Assembly: GCF_000002425.4 (NCBI RefSeq)
Contig: NC_037270.1
Location: forward strand, 3,503,834 to 3,567,833
Length of the DNA stretch: 64,000 nt
Direction: 5' to 3'
DNA from: Physcomitrium patens
Taxonomy: Eukaryota; Streptophyta; Bryopsida; Funariales; Funariaceae
This document shows, one piece after another, positions 1 to 12,060 of the stretch. The notes below the pieces were generated by a model. The model was given only the letters and a program-made list of their open reading frames with translations, was not told the DNA's origin and searched no databases. Position numbers and translations under genes: made by a program. Within the stretch, counting starts at the first letter, position 1. Each line of letters starts with the position of its first letter.

Positions 1-3000
1 GGCAGTTATAACGACTTACCTTGTTAATAATTCTAAAGCGGTGTCTACATCGTCGGCGTACTCAATCAATGCTCCCACTCTTCGCAGATATGTCGCTGCC
101 ACTTCCTGCTCCATATCCAAAAAAGATCAGAACTCAAGCGTCAGATAATTCTAGCATCATTAAAGCTTCAAACTTTCAAATTTTATGTATGAAAATTCTT
201 TTACGAATATTTTTTATGAAAATAAGTGGGGTGTTTGAGACAGTACCTGCCGCACGGGATTAGCATCAACCAGAAGCACCCTGATTCCTCGGATACGCTC
301 GTCTCCTAAGCCAGATGGCGAGCGCTTCATAGCGAAGGCCAACTTCTGCAGATCGCCTCTTTGCCCAGACGTTGGCAACACTAGCGAAAACTTGAAGACA
401 CTGCCCTCTCCTGGTTCGCTTTCAACAACTATATCTCCTCCTGTAAACCTTACCAGTTTCTGCAGAATATCACAACAGATCTGTGGTTAGTGCAACATTC
501 TTCTAGTTCCGGCAGAATCTTCCGTCCTTTGAAATAAGAGGGTGTGAAGGACAAACCAAGATGATCGCTTACAAATGGCCATTGCCGCCGAAGTGAACGC
601 AAACCTGCCGTGTTGAAGAGAGCGAATAAATAGACCTCAAACATAGTTTGACTAACGCGCACAGCAATCAAATAGAAAAATGTAATGACTACTTAGAACC
701 AAGCCTTCGTGGATCTGGTTCAGTTTATAGAACCAACCTGGCAAATGGATAAGCCGATGCCAGTTCCGCCGTACTCCCTCGAGGTGCTGCTGTCCGCTTG
801 CACAAATGGTTCAAATAGCCGGTTCTGCATGAATTTAGGGATCCCTATTCCTGAATCTTCGATTGATATGACGCAAATCACTTCGTCGAAATCCAAACCA
901 CCGATAGGTTTCCAATTTCTCCATTCTGCTACACATGCTGATGTACTCGAAGGACCTGATTTCATGCTCAATCTGGGAGGAGCCATGTGAGGATGGCGCG
1001 GCCTGAATAAATTGCTACGAACAGCTATAACTCCTTTTAGACTAGCATCATGGTTGCCATCTGGAAGTTCTGCCTCTGGAATACGCCTTCGTCTTGTATC
1101 CACAAGGTCAAGAAACTGCTGGCTTGAGGGAGGAGAAACTGTTTCATAGAAGTAGGGATCCACAAGCCTCACGCACAGAAAGATGCTTCCTTGCTTAGTA
1201 AACTGCACAAAAGAAACAAGGAACTTGAGTAAAAGTTTTTCATAGTTCATCAGACAAGCTTCTGCACATCGTAAGTAACACATAACGCAATAAGCATGTC
1301 AATAGTGAATTGGACCCGCACCTTGATAGCATTTCCGACGAGATTGATTAAAACTTGACGCAATCTTCCAGGGTCACCGTACAACCACCTGGGAACAGAA
1401 TCATGTACCAAAGCTGAAATCTCGAGTTTCTTCTGATGCACTTTTTCTTCAAAAAGAGAGAGTATATTGTCCAACTCCTCTCGTATGTCAAAGGGCACTG
1501 TTTCTATCTCCATTCTTCCAGCTTCGATCTTGGAGAGGTCTAGAACATCGCTTATCAAGGCCCTGCACAAGCATACAGCCCCCACTCGTCAGGGACTGAA
1601 CAAGTTCTGAAGCAAATCTAAGACACTATTTACGGAAGATTTCAACATTCTATAAGTACACCACCAGTTTCAAAGATCGCAAAGACGGATACTTACACAA
1701 GAGCGTTGCCGCTGGCCTGTGCAATCTTTACATACTCAAGCTGCTGCGGTGTCAAATCCGTGCCCATCAATAAATTTGTCATCCCTGTGCAGAACGATCA
1801 GAACCTCAGATGTCGCCTTTTCATTTTTGGCTAGCACTCGCAACCAAAATCCCTTGTAGCATGATCAACGACAAGCCCCCCTTCCAAACTAGCAAGAAAA
1901 AATTTGAATTCTGAAGAAGCAACAGTATTACCTATTACGCCGTTCATGGGAGTCCTAATCTCATGCGAAACCGTGGCGAGAAAACTGGACTTGGCTGTAT
2001 CCGCAGCCTCCGCCTTCACTTTGGCAGCCCTCAATTGAGCATGTATCTTCTCCCTTTGGTAAGCATCTTTTTCAGCAGCGGACATTCTCTTCAACACAAG
2101 GTAGACTGCCACGGTGCAAAACACAACTACCGCCAACATAAGCAAGGGCCATGCAATCATCTCCCGCAACACATGCAATCGAATGTTGTAATTGTACCAA
2201 CACTCCAGCACAATATACTGCGTCCCATACGTGAATGGAACAGAAACCGCCTCAACCGACTTGGACCTCGTTCGGTTCCCGTAGAAGCGAACTTCACAAG
2301 GATTTGTGTTTGCACTGCAGTTGTAATAGGAGTTAAGGTCCAGTGCAGAATCCACTTTGGCAATGGCACTGATATATAGGTCTGCGTCCCTGAATCTGTC
2401 CAAATTATGAACTTCGTGAGAACAGGTCATAAAATGGCTGTGAGGCAATCAATGTATCAGAGACTATTTTCAGAGCATCTGTTTCTCTCGTTAAAGGTTA
2501 ACATTCCCTACGAAAGGCAGGCTTTACAGCTTCAACGATGCGAGGAGATACTACTTGTATTCTGACAACGCAGGCTTGAGAACAGAGCAGAGAACGAGGA
2601 TCCCACATACAAAGGCCACTAATTTGCCTACATCAAACAACGAGGCTGAGAATGTTTGCATACTGACCACTCATCTACCTGTCACCCTAATGAACGGCGA
2701 AGAGGAGCAATCAAATGGTTGACACCTCAGTATTCAGCAATTCGGTAAGAGAGAGGGAGAGAGATAGAAAGAATGCGGCATTGAAACAGGTTCTCTAGGC
2801 ACTTCCCCAAGGTTCAGAAAAACAAAACGAAAATGTACATCCAATAGAAGAAGCTAAATACCAACCTTGAAACAACGGAGCCAAACACCTCCTCAACATT
2901 GAGAACGGTCGCTACATAACCTACACATCTGGCTCTTCTGACTGCCTCATTTTTGAGAGTAAGTGGGTCGAAATCGCCATAGTTAGGCAAGAACGATCCC

Positions 3001-4115
3001 ATTCGCCAAAGACCACTCTGCAAGTAAGGTGCTGACAGGGAGAAGCTGCCCGTGTCCCTTGCCTGAATAATTGAACTCTTTAGAATGGGGTAACCGAACG
3101 TGTCCATCATGTATGAAGAAACACCGGCAGATTCGAGGATTACAGGTGCATACTCCACATCTGGTTTCCGAGGAAGTTTGATTCTATTCTGGTAGGTGTA
3201 CATGGTCGCATTGTATTTTTTCTCCACCGCCTGCCTCTGTTCTGGCAAGACGCGCAAACAGTACGCCAAGCTTCTCACATGGGGGCGCAGGAACAAAGTC
3301 TGATCTGTGAAAGCTAACCATGTCTGTGGGTCCACATCTGGAACGCTAGTTACCAAACCAAGAATCACAAAGGAGGCCCCTAGGTTGTTATCCACTTCCG
3401 ACTTGAATACCTGTCCAAGGTGAAAGGGAAACACATGAATACAATCTCGAACTAAAAGCTTTTCCAGCACAAACCTAGAAATGTTTTTGGAAGTACATTT
3501 TAGAAGAATTAAATACATAAAGTAGGACTCTCGCCTCATATGTGAATCACAACATTGCATTTGGCTTAATACACGTTCTGCCCCATGCCAGAACGGTCTT
3601 GAAGACTATGTGCATCTAGGCGACCAGATATCTAGTCCATTCAGCGTACGCACATTCAACATGCCGAGACGGACTGCGACGACATCTGATCCAGACGTTG
3701 AACGTAGATTTACTTTGTCCACCCTCGATGGCAAAATTGCACTGCTACTGCTCACGAGCAGTCACCTTCCTGTTACAAACGAATTCTGGTCCAACAAAAA
3801 GAAAGCGCCCCATGCTAGCTCCTGATTTTCCCTTTCAAACAAAATATCTGACACCATGGTTGCTCACAACCCTGGTCTAGAGAGGAGCAGCGTACTTACT
3901 TCTTTGCGGTTCTCGCACTTGAGCTGAATCTCCTGCCTCTTATTGGACAAACCATTCTTGTAAACCACCACCCCCACCACAATTACCAGCGTACATGCAC
4001 ACAAGATACACAATATTCTCATCCACCAGCATCGTAAAGGATTCAACCAACACCACCGCCCCAACAACCACATTCGCGGCCTCGTGATCAGGCTGGACTC
4101 CATCTCCGACCCCAT
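1..4115 (-). CDS. CHASE-domain hybrid histidine kinase HK1 (cytokinin-receptor-like), 5' eight exons, cut by window edge
   Basis: Receptor-type hybrid kinase that would sense a ligand outside its membrane-bound CHASE domain and pass phosphate His-Asp. Exons read on the minus strand: 4115-3900 (N-terminus and membrane helix [19 protein letters not shown]), 3410-2866 (CHASE, with VEYAPVI and a QARDTG motif), 2437-1932 (end of CHASE, second helix, coiled linker, H box [13 protein letters not shown]), 1784-1697, 1562-1322 ([12 protein letters not shown] box NLVGNAIK), 1202-738 (G1 box DSGIGIP, F box, G2 [10 protein letters not shown]), 459-247 and 105-20 (receiver-like domain). All junctions are GT-AG. 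The canonical receiver lies beyond base 1. The start at 4115 is chosen because it leaves about 33 residues before the helix, like the paralogue; an in-frame ATG at 4334 adds low-complexity residues. The CHASE domain lacks the usual VLTFPVY-like strand, so it belongs to a divergent group and cytokinin binding is doubtful. No lesion seen in the part present. Confidence 0.88.
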
Positions 4116-5600
4116 CGACTCCTGCTCATCCCTCTCTCTCACCGTGCTCATCACCATCGCCCTCGGCCTCGCTCTCCCCCTCCGAATCTCCACCATCGTT
4201 ACCTGTTGCACCCATGCCAGCGTCCTACTTCCACCAACCCCACTCCCAACCCCGCTCCGCCTCCTTCTTTCCACATCCCCGTCCTGCTGCAACTCCAACC
4301 AGACCACCAAACCGAAATTTACCTCACTCTTCACACCCTCTCCCGGCCTCCTCCCAACTCAAACACCTAAACTTCGTCGACAACACACCGCAGCCCAAAC
4401 AATCCTCGAACCCCGAAAAGTTGGAGATAAACTTCCAGCTAGTGGCCATTATCGCCTAAACAACTAGGTTTTCCGGTTTTCACCGTCTAATTAGACAGCG
4501 CAACCACCAAAATTGCAACGCCGAACCAGAATCTGACAGTTCTGCACACCCCACTGCGCAAAACAAGCACACGGCGTCAATGCCGACAAGACACGGCCCA
4601 CTCAACGATAATCCAACAGTAGATTCATCTAGACAACATCCATCGACCAGCAGCGTTTGCCCACGTCGCTGCCGATCACTTCCAATGGCCCAGATCTGTT
4701 GACTTTGAACCCATGGCAGCCTCCTATAACATCGAACTTGCTCGCCAACTCCTTGTACGGTAAAATCCAAGACGCACCCAAGTCCTTTTCGATCCATCTC
4801 CGACCCTAAAACACTTCTGGACGTTTCCTGCGTCGCATCTTGGGACAGAACGGGAACTGCTAGCAGAGTCGACCGCTGCCGATGCACACACGTCGCGGGA
4901 CAGTGCGAAGCTTCGCATACAGTCAACCCTTTACAGCGGCACTTTGCGTAATCAACCGATCACTCTCTGCAGGCAATCAGATATCCCCGGTGTAGGCCTC
5001 CATGGCCCGCGAATCAATGCACGCACAAGTTGCCTCCCATATTACAACTTTCCCCAGGTTACTTTAACGACCGCTTCGTAACTTTCCACCTTCACATCGC
5101 GCCAGTGGAGTAACCGAACAGATGGCGAATGATCCCAAACGGTGAGAAATACTTCGATGGAAAACGGCACAGATACCAGACAGCGCAATCTAAACCGCTA
5201 CCGATCTGCTTCCTATCCACAATATTCACACTCCACGATCAGCTTAATTGCAGTCACATTCTTACCACTAAGAGAGACAAACCCAAAGTCTACAGCAGGC
5301 GGCGTTAAAGCGTTTTATCCGGCTACAAAACACACGCGGTACCAGTCGAAGTGACTGAGCTCGATGAACACGGGAGAGTGGCCTGCAGGTCGCGGGAGCC
5401 TTTTGCAGGGGGTGGACATTTTCCCGGGGCTGGTCAGAACTTACACGGCTCGATAGAGGTGTCGCGGGTGGGGCTGTGCTAGTGTGTTGCTTGCAGGGGT
5501 TATTGTAACGCCACTGAAGCCACAGAGTGATCGACGCTCAGACAAGTGTCCGCGTTCAAAGAGTGCCCATTGGCGCACATTAGCTTTTGGTGACGTGGCG
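4116..5600 (-). promoter_or_regulatory. Upstream/leader region of HK1
   Basis: Balanced-GC DNA directly upstream of the HK1 start. Open frames exist here (for example 4926-4480 on the minus strand) but none shows a recognisable domain, and there is no sign that the strand, frame or composition is coding. It most likely holds the 5' untranslated leader and promoter. The long C-rich, T-rich tract on the plus strand (about 4110-4380) is a purine-rich tract on the transcribed strand. No clear TATA element was identified. Confidence 0.4.
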
Positions 5601-7384
5601 TGCCTCGTCCCCCTCTATTGGATTCCATGTGTAATGGTCGGGTAAAATATTATTCAATGACGTTTTTTTCAGTTCATGGGTTGTAAAGGCGAGACAAAAT
5701 GTCCCTGAAGCCCGTGTCCAGATAGGATGTAATTTGGATGAACGTTGCCGTGGTGGATTTTCATCCGATTGAGCAATTTGGGCAAGTCCAAATATTTTAG
5801 GGTTTTGGGTTTTAAAAAGAACAATACACAAACACAAACACATTAATTAATTTCTGAATGCAATATGGAAAGTGAATTATTATTACTCTTACTTCGCAAA
5901 ATGAATTCATTGTAACAAAAGCATATTTTGTGAAAGAAATTTAAAATAAAAAGTAGTGTGCACAAGTCTTGACCAAATGAAACATCATGAAGAAGTAAGG
6001 TATTTTTTACAAAAGAATAATTAAAAAACCCATAGCTCAAAAGTAATTATATCAATTGTATTCTATTGAAGGATAATTCAATTATTTTATGAGATTGAAA
6101 CTTGTTATATTCATTATTGGAGTTCTATCCATCCATGATGAACATTGAATTTGGCATCATTATATTTTGTTTTTGGTTTGATTGATGATTCAAAACATGG
6201 GTTAATTGATAGTTCACTTCACTTAACTCGTCCACATCAATTCTCATTCCAAATTCATCATTTATTTATTTATTTATTTATTTGTTATTATTATTATTCT
6301 CTTCTCTCTTTTCTATCTTCTATTGTTTGTATGTTTACACCACTTGACTATGTAACCATACAATGTTTTACAATATCTGTGTACACAAGACTTGATTCAA
6401 CATACATCATGCACAATAATGTGTTACAAGAGTTATTTTGAATGAAAAAAAAAAAAAGGAAAAAGGAAAGAAAAAAAAGGAACATGTTCCAGAAATTTAC
6501 GTTTACTTCCAGCTCTCCAAGTTTTGAATTCTTGGATTTCAAAGTGAATTAACAAACACTCATTTACAAAAAAATACAAGTACCTTCAAATTGTAGATTA
6601 AAATAGTTTAAAAAGTTAGTGTAGGTAACACACATTATTGTACATCAATAGATTTATGTTCCATTGTTATTCAATAGCAAGTTTTGTAATTGGCTCTCAA
6701 AAATGGTCAATTGGATCAACAAAAGACCCATCCAAAAGATTCCCAAAAACCCTAAAATGATGTGAGATGGAAGTAAACATAAGTGTTGCTCATCGATACA
6801 TCCAAATGGATTGTGCATGAGAATTGAAAGGTCCTCAAATTTTACATGAGTAAACAGATGCACGGCCTACAAAATATATTACAAAAATCCCATTGGATAA
6901 AGTTATGAATATTATGCAAGCTACAATTGATTGTGAATTCCATTCATGCATGATCCACACATTTCAAGTTTCGTAACAGTCTTCATGATACGTATTTGTA
7001 GGATAGTTATAAACAAACAGTTAAGAACAATTCTTATTTAAATCCTTATAAAATGTGTAAAGCAATGCAGTTGACCTATTTGAATGATAAGACATTGGCT
7101 GAATTATTAGCTACAATTTCTTAAGAAAACCACCTTAATTTGCATTCTCTTTTATTGAAACACGTAAAATTATGATAATATTAGAAAGATGTCAGTTTTC
7201 ATTTAAAAAAACATGTGAAATATGAAGAACCTCGGTTGCAAGGAGTTTGTCTTTTCCTTCCTTCCAAATTGTGCTTCTAAAGAATTTTTGCATTCTACTT
7301 CGTTTGAAAAAATCAGAAAAGGATGACAATGGAAGGTTCCACTTGGAATCAAGATATGAAAAACATAAATTGCCAAACAGTACG

Positions 7385-7446
<62 letters not shown>

Positions 7447-8900
7447 ATATAATATAAAATACAGCTTATGTTGAGGGAGAATCGTAAAAAAGTATATATG
7501 AGATTTGTTTGTTTTCTTAGCATATCATCAAATTAATTAAATAATTCTTATTGATTTAACTTCAGCCCATGCCACAAGGATCCAGATTTTATATATATAC
7601 ATATCTATATATATATATATATATATGTATATGGTATGGAAGTCCAAATTATCAAGTACTTAAATTAATAGTTATAGAATTACAGAATTCAGTAACAAAT
7701 GCAAATCAATACTACAACATTGATTTGTTTTTATAAACATCAAAACTGTAAAACATTCATTATAACTTTATTTGGCAATGCAATTAACGTTGTCAAATAC
7801 AAAGAGCTCAAAAAGATTTTATTTATTTATTTATTTCAACCTACATTCGGAACATAGAGAGGAATCCCCAAGATGTTTCTCGATTGAATTAATTTTATTT
7901 TAGGAACAACTGTAAACAAATTAGTTAAAAGCTTTTATTCATTTGGTAAGTGTGAATGGTACTTAAATAATAAACTCATAATCATGAATTTATGTTAGAC
8001 TTATCGTACTCTACAGAATTCTGACATAATTCAATGTTTAGTTGGTTATTTTCTTTAAATAGCACTTTAACGGATATGTATTAGAAAATACAGGGGATGG
8101 CATGTCAAGTCATTCAAATCCACAAAACCTTAGTTTAACATTCATTTTTCTGTGGAAAACTTATCAAAATGTGATGATTGGAAGATGATCATTGTTCACT
8201 GATTTAAATATTAACTTCAGTAGCCATTGAAAATTAAAAAATTACTATTCATTCAAATTATATTATGTAAAAACATTGCAGTGTAAGATTCTCAATTCAG
8301 ATATAATATTTATTCTTGCTACGATTTCAAAAACCAATGTAATGGGTTACCTGTTTTAAATTTGGTTTCGTGGTTATGTAAATGACCATCACAGAGAATT
8401 GATTATTAGATTTTAAACAGTCATTGTACAACTGTCGCAGGAGGTTTTTATTTTTCTAGTTTTATGTTGTAAACATACATATTTGTATACCGTACTGAAT
8501 TAATTTTGACATGCTTGCCTTGTTTGAAACGAACTTGAATTGTTAACCATGCTTTAACATGCAAACATTGAACAGTCTTTTAATGTAATAGGTTTGAAGC
8601 ACAAACACCTTACATTTACACACACACACACACACCTCTAGTATTCCATATTTTAAATATCATTTTTGATCGTGCTTGGTTTAATTGGTGTTTTTGTCAT
8701 GTAACTCATCAAATGAATCAATATGCATAGCAAACACAACTCTTAAAAAAAAGTTGTAATCAAATATTTGTTCTTGCTTTGTGTATACTGTATGAGTTCC
8801 TTCACGACTAAAACATATTACTTTCTGAAATTAGAGGATATTAAATGGAAAGAAACAAGTTTTTGAGAGAAAACACGTACAAAAAAGTTATGTAAGACAC
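5600..8900. other. AT-rich intergenic block between the two receptor genes
   Basis: No gene recognised. The block is AT-rich, changing abruptly from the gene-like composition on both sides. It carries simple repeats: a TTTA run (about 6261-6284), a purine tract (about 6443-6483), a CT run followed by a TA run (about 7386-7434), a second TA run (about 7608-7626) and a short CA run (about 8618-8635). Short open frames here are AT-driven and lack any domain. No terminal repeats or transposon motifs were found. Confidence 0.6.
7386..7434 (+). repeat. Compound CT/TA microsatellite
   Basis: A CT run (about 7386-7412) passes directly into a TA run (to about 7434), with more TA copies after a short break. 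Confidence 0.9.
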
Positions 8901-8904
8901 TGTA

Positions 8905-9750
8905 GATTAATTCAGAGCATAGTATCAAGCTGCAAGGATGCGAGTTCTAGAACCCCGCCACCGGAAAAATTCTCGCGGGTCCACCTGCGGAAGCGCAATC
9001 TAACTTCTTCGAAACGACGATCGGGTAACAGAAAGGGCGCCCCGGATTCCGAAATCACAGCCGCATCCCGACACCAAATAACGTTCGAAAATATCGCCAC
9101 GATCAATACGCTCCAGAGGTGCACGCGGGGAATCCAGAGTTAGTGGCTACGCAACATTGTTGGTCGATGTCGGACACGTACTCTCTAGAATCACTACCGC
9201 TCATCGCTCGAGGACGAACAACACCACATGGATTATCGGTTTTTTGTGTGTTTGAATCACTGCTAAGTTGTATGGGTGAATACCGCCGTGTCGTATGCGC
9301 AAGGGGTTCCAGGCTCGTTGATGCTCGTATGCGGTGGCGGGTTCCGATCCTATGACGGGTTACATGGTGATGGCGTGATGTGCTTGCGATGAGCTCCGGC
9401 TGACGAGCTCTATGACAGTGTTCATCGCGTGCGATTAGTGCAGCTGATGAAACGATACTGAGACGAGAGAGCAAGAGAGAGAGATGGAGCAGGCGAAGAG
9501 TTTGTTTGACAGTCAAGGGTGACGAAGGTGGAAGCCAAAGGAGGGTGCCGTGGCAGAATTTGCTGACTTGCGCCGTGGCCTCGTGAGGCTTTTCTAGGGT
9601 GGATGAAAAGTAGGGTCACCTCCAGAATCAGTCTTGATCTATTATTCGCCGAGTTGTGTGTACCAAGTAGAGCTCTATGGTGGGAAGCAGGCGTCTAGTT
9701 AGTCAATGGGACACGTGGAGTACTACTGCATTCAGTTGATGCTATTTGTG
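8905..9750. other. Isolated GC-rich, CpG-containing island, gene content uncertain
   Basis: A stretch of distinctly higher GC, with CG dinucleotides, sits between two AT-rich stretches. A minus-strand open frame at 9124-8912 and an overlapping one at 9516-9103 read through it, but neither shows a recognisable domain and neither has a convincing start. It could be an exon remnant, a CpG-rich promoter, or gene debris from an older insertion. No function is proposed. Confidence 0.35.
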
Positions 9751-12060
9751 TCGAGATTCAACTGGAGAATGGGACTTAAGGGCCCCGGAAACACACGCCC
9801 CCCCGACCTGTACATTGCATATGAATTTCATCTTATTGATGTTTATTATTCACGTGTTACATTTGGGAAAATAGTTTGCCAAACTAATGGCTTGTTTATT
9901 TATTGTTGAATATTTATTGAAGAATTTCGAGATAGTAAGAGAAGGAGAATATGGTGTTGTAGATCAGATTTATAGCACCTTATCTTTGGTATTATTTACC
10001 AAGTATGCTACACCAATTTGATGAGATGAGGTATTTTCAACTGTGTTCATCACTCTTGCCTCTCTTCACATGCCCAATTTCTTATCTTAGATTAACTTAC
10101 TACATATATTCATTCTAACTGGATACAAGTGAAAGGGTGGTATCACCAGGGCCACTCGGAGGTGTTGGAATTTTGCCGCCGGGGGTAGAAGGTGGCGTGA
10201 CAGAATGTGAGCTTCGCAACCGTCTTTGTACCTACTCCATCCAATCGATCCCCACACCGATCCACGAATGAAACGGGGGGAAGGGGGGACGAGTTATTTT
10301 ATTTGGTTGTCTTGAACAAGTGATGTAACGTTGGAATATCTTAAACCGTCAACTTAAGGTTTTTTTGCTATCTTGGGGGGGTTTTTCTTCTTGAAAAAAA
10401 ATTGAATCACCGCAGTGGTTGAATTGGTAAAAATGTTCAAAGTAGTTTTTTCGTTTTACCCCTGAATTGAGTCGTAGAATTGAGCAAAACCGTATGTAAA
10501 AACAGGTTAAACCACCACCTCCATCACAAAAAAACCACCGCCTTCGTCGTTGTAAAATCTGCCGATCATTGGTGGACTTGGAATCCATTCGGAATCTTTC
10601 TACTTTTTTCACAGCGATTTTGGGTTTGTACTGGCGCGGTTTCTGACAAGGTGTACGAGTTGGTTCAAGAGTCTGACACGGTTCAAGGTATTACTACGTT
10701 AAACATAAGTTCAAAAATTTCAGTCTTTTCAGCGATTCCGCAGAACAGGAACCCAGCTCTCACTCTGACCTTGTCACTTCGTTCTTTCCTCATCCATGCT
10801 TGTCTACAGACATAAATGTTGGTTAGCTGTCTCAGATGTTGTGAGCAACTGGACAGGGTTAGGATTCAGGGCGTGTTAAAATGTTCTGGTGCGAGGAGTT
10901 ATTTGAATTTTCTGTTCGTCCAGTACCAGGTTCCAGTTGAGTACCTATTCCGCCATGGCCGTTTTCCAGTGCATGCATTTTGAAATGACGTTCTGATTCT
11001 GTTTAATTGCATAGTAAAGAAACAACCGCACAGTTACTTGGAGGTGGATGAGCTGAAGTTTAGGATGAATATTTCTAAAAGATGATTGAGCGGAGCACGG
11101 GAGCGTTGCAAGATCTCGGGTAGCATTGGGAGAGAGCTGGGATGCCGTCACCGACACCTCGAGCAGCACTGTAGCATTCTCAACTCCACTTAATGCAAAG
11201 CCTATCGTTGATTCGTCAACTGGCGCAACTTAGAAAGGGAACGTTACGTGTGTCGGCTGATTTCGAATGAAGCTGGTGTTTCGCAGAAGCAGCTCCTTGC
11301 TAGCTTGAGCGTTTGGGGTGAGGTTTCTGCGAAGAGTGATCCAGTCGAGATGAAGCCCTGCGGATTTCAAGTCACCGAAAAGGACCCAAGATTTCGGAGC
11401 GATAGGTTTCGGTGGTAGATTATTTCGGAAGATCCCTGGAGCTTGGGAATTTTGAGCCAGGAAGGTTGTGGAGTGATGAATCAATTCCAGTGGTTCGCAA
11501 CAGGTTGCTGGAGCGCTTCGAATTGGCACCCTTCGTTGGGAGATTCAAGTAGGAAGATGTGTTCGAAGGCAAAAGTGGCATCCATTCAAGGCACACGTTG
11601 AAGTGCGTCTTCTAATGCTAACGTTCTTTGACGCTACAGTTTGATAGAATCGCTTTCAGAAAGACCAAGGGTCAGACTATCTTTACGATACAGCTGCGTA
11701 CCATTGCAATTCAGAAGGAGCGTGTGATTTGCCGAAATCCAGTGGGAAAAAGTGTTCTGCAGGTGGGAGCTAGGTCGCTTGTATGGCAGAATAAGTAAAC
11801 AACAGCCAGAATGTTGCACTGGCGTGATCCGAAGATAGCTTGGTTTTTTCGATTTCAAGCTTCAAAAGTAATCATGCATTCCGATCTATGACGTTTGAAC
11901 GAAACTGGTGCTGGTGTTACGAAAGTGCCACATTAGAGGCAACCATACAAATCCATTCTTCAGCTGGACAAGCCCTGACGCTCCACGCGCCATCCTGGAC
12001 CTGTATTTAGGTGGCGGATGGCGGTGAAGGACAAGAGATGGAGCGCAGCAAAACTAAGAG
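9751..12060 (+). promoter_or_regulatory. Region upstream of HK2
   Basis: About 2.3 kb before the HK2 start with gene-like composition from about 10.1 kb onward. Open frames such as 11529-11230 on the minus strand show no domain. By position it should contain the HK2 promoter and 5' leader, but no element was identified with confidence. Confidence 0.3.

Noticed and set aside
9103-9516. 137-codon minus-strand frame taken as a secreted protein
   Set aside because: Low-complexity His/Arg/Ser composition and overlapping frames; no reliable signal peptide or family.
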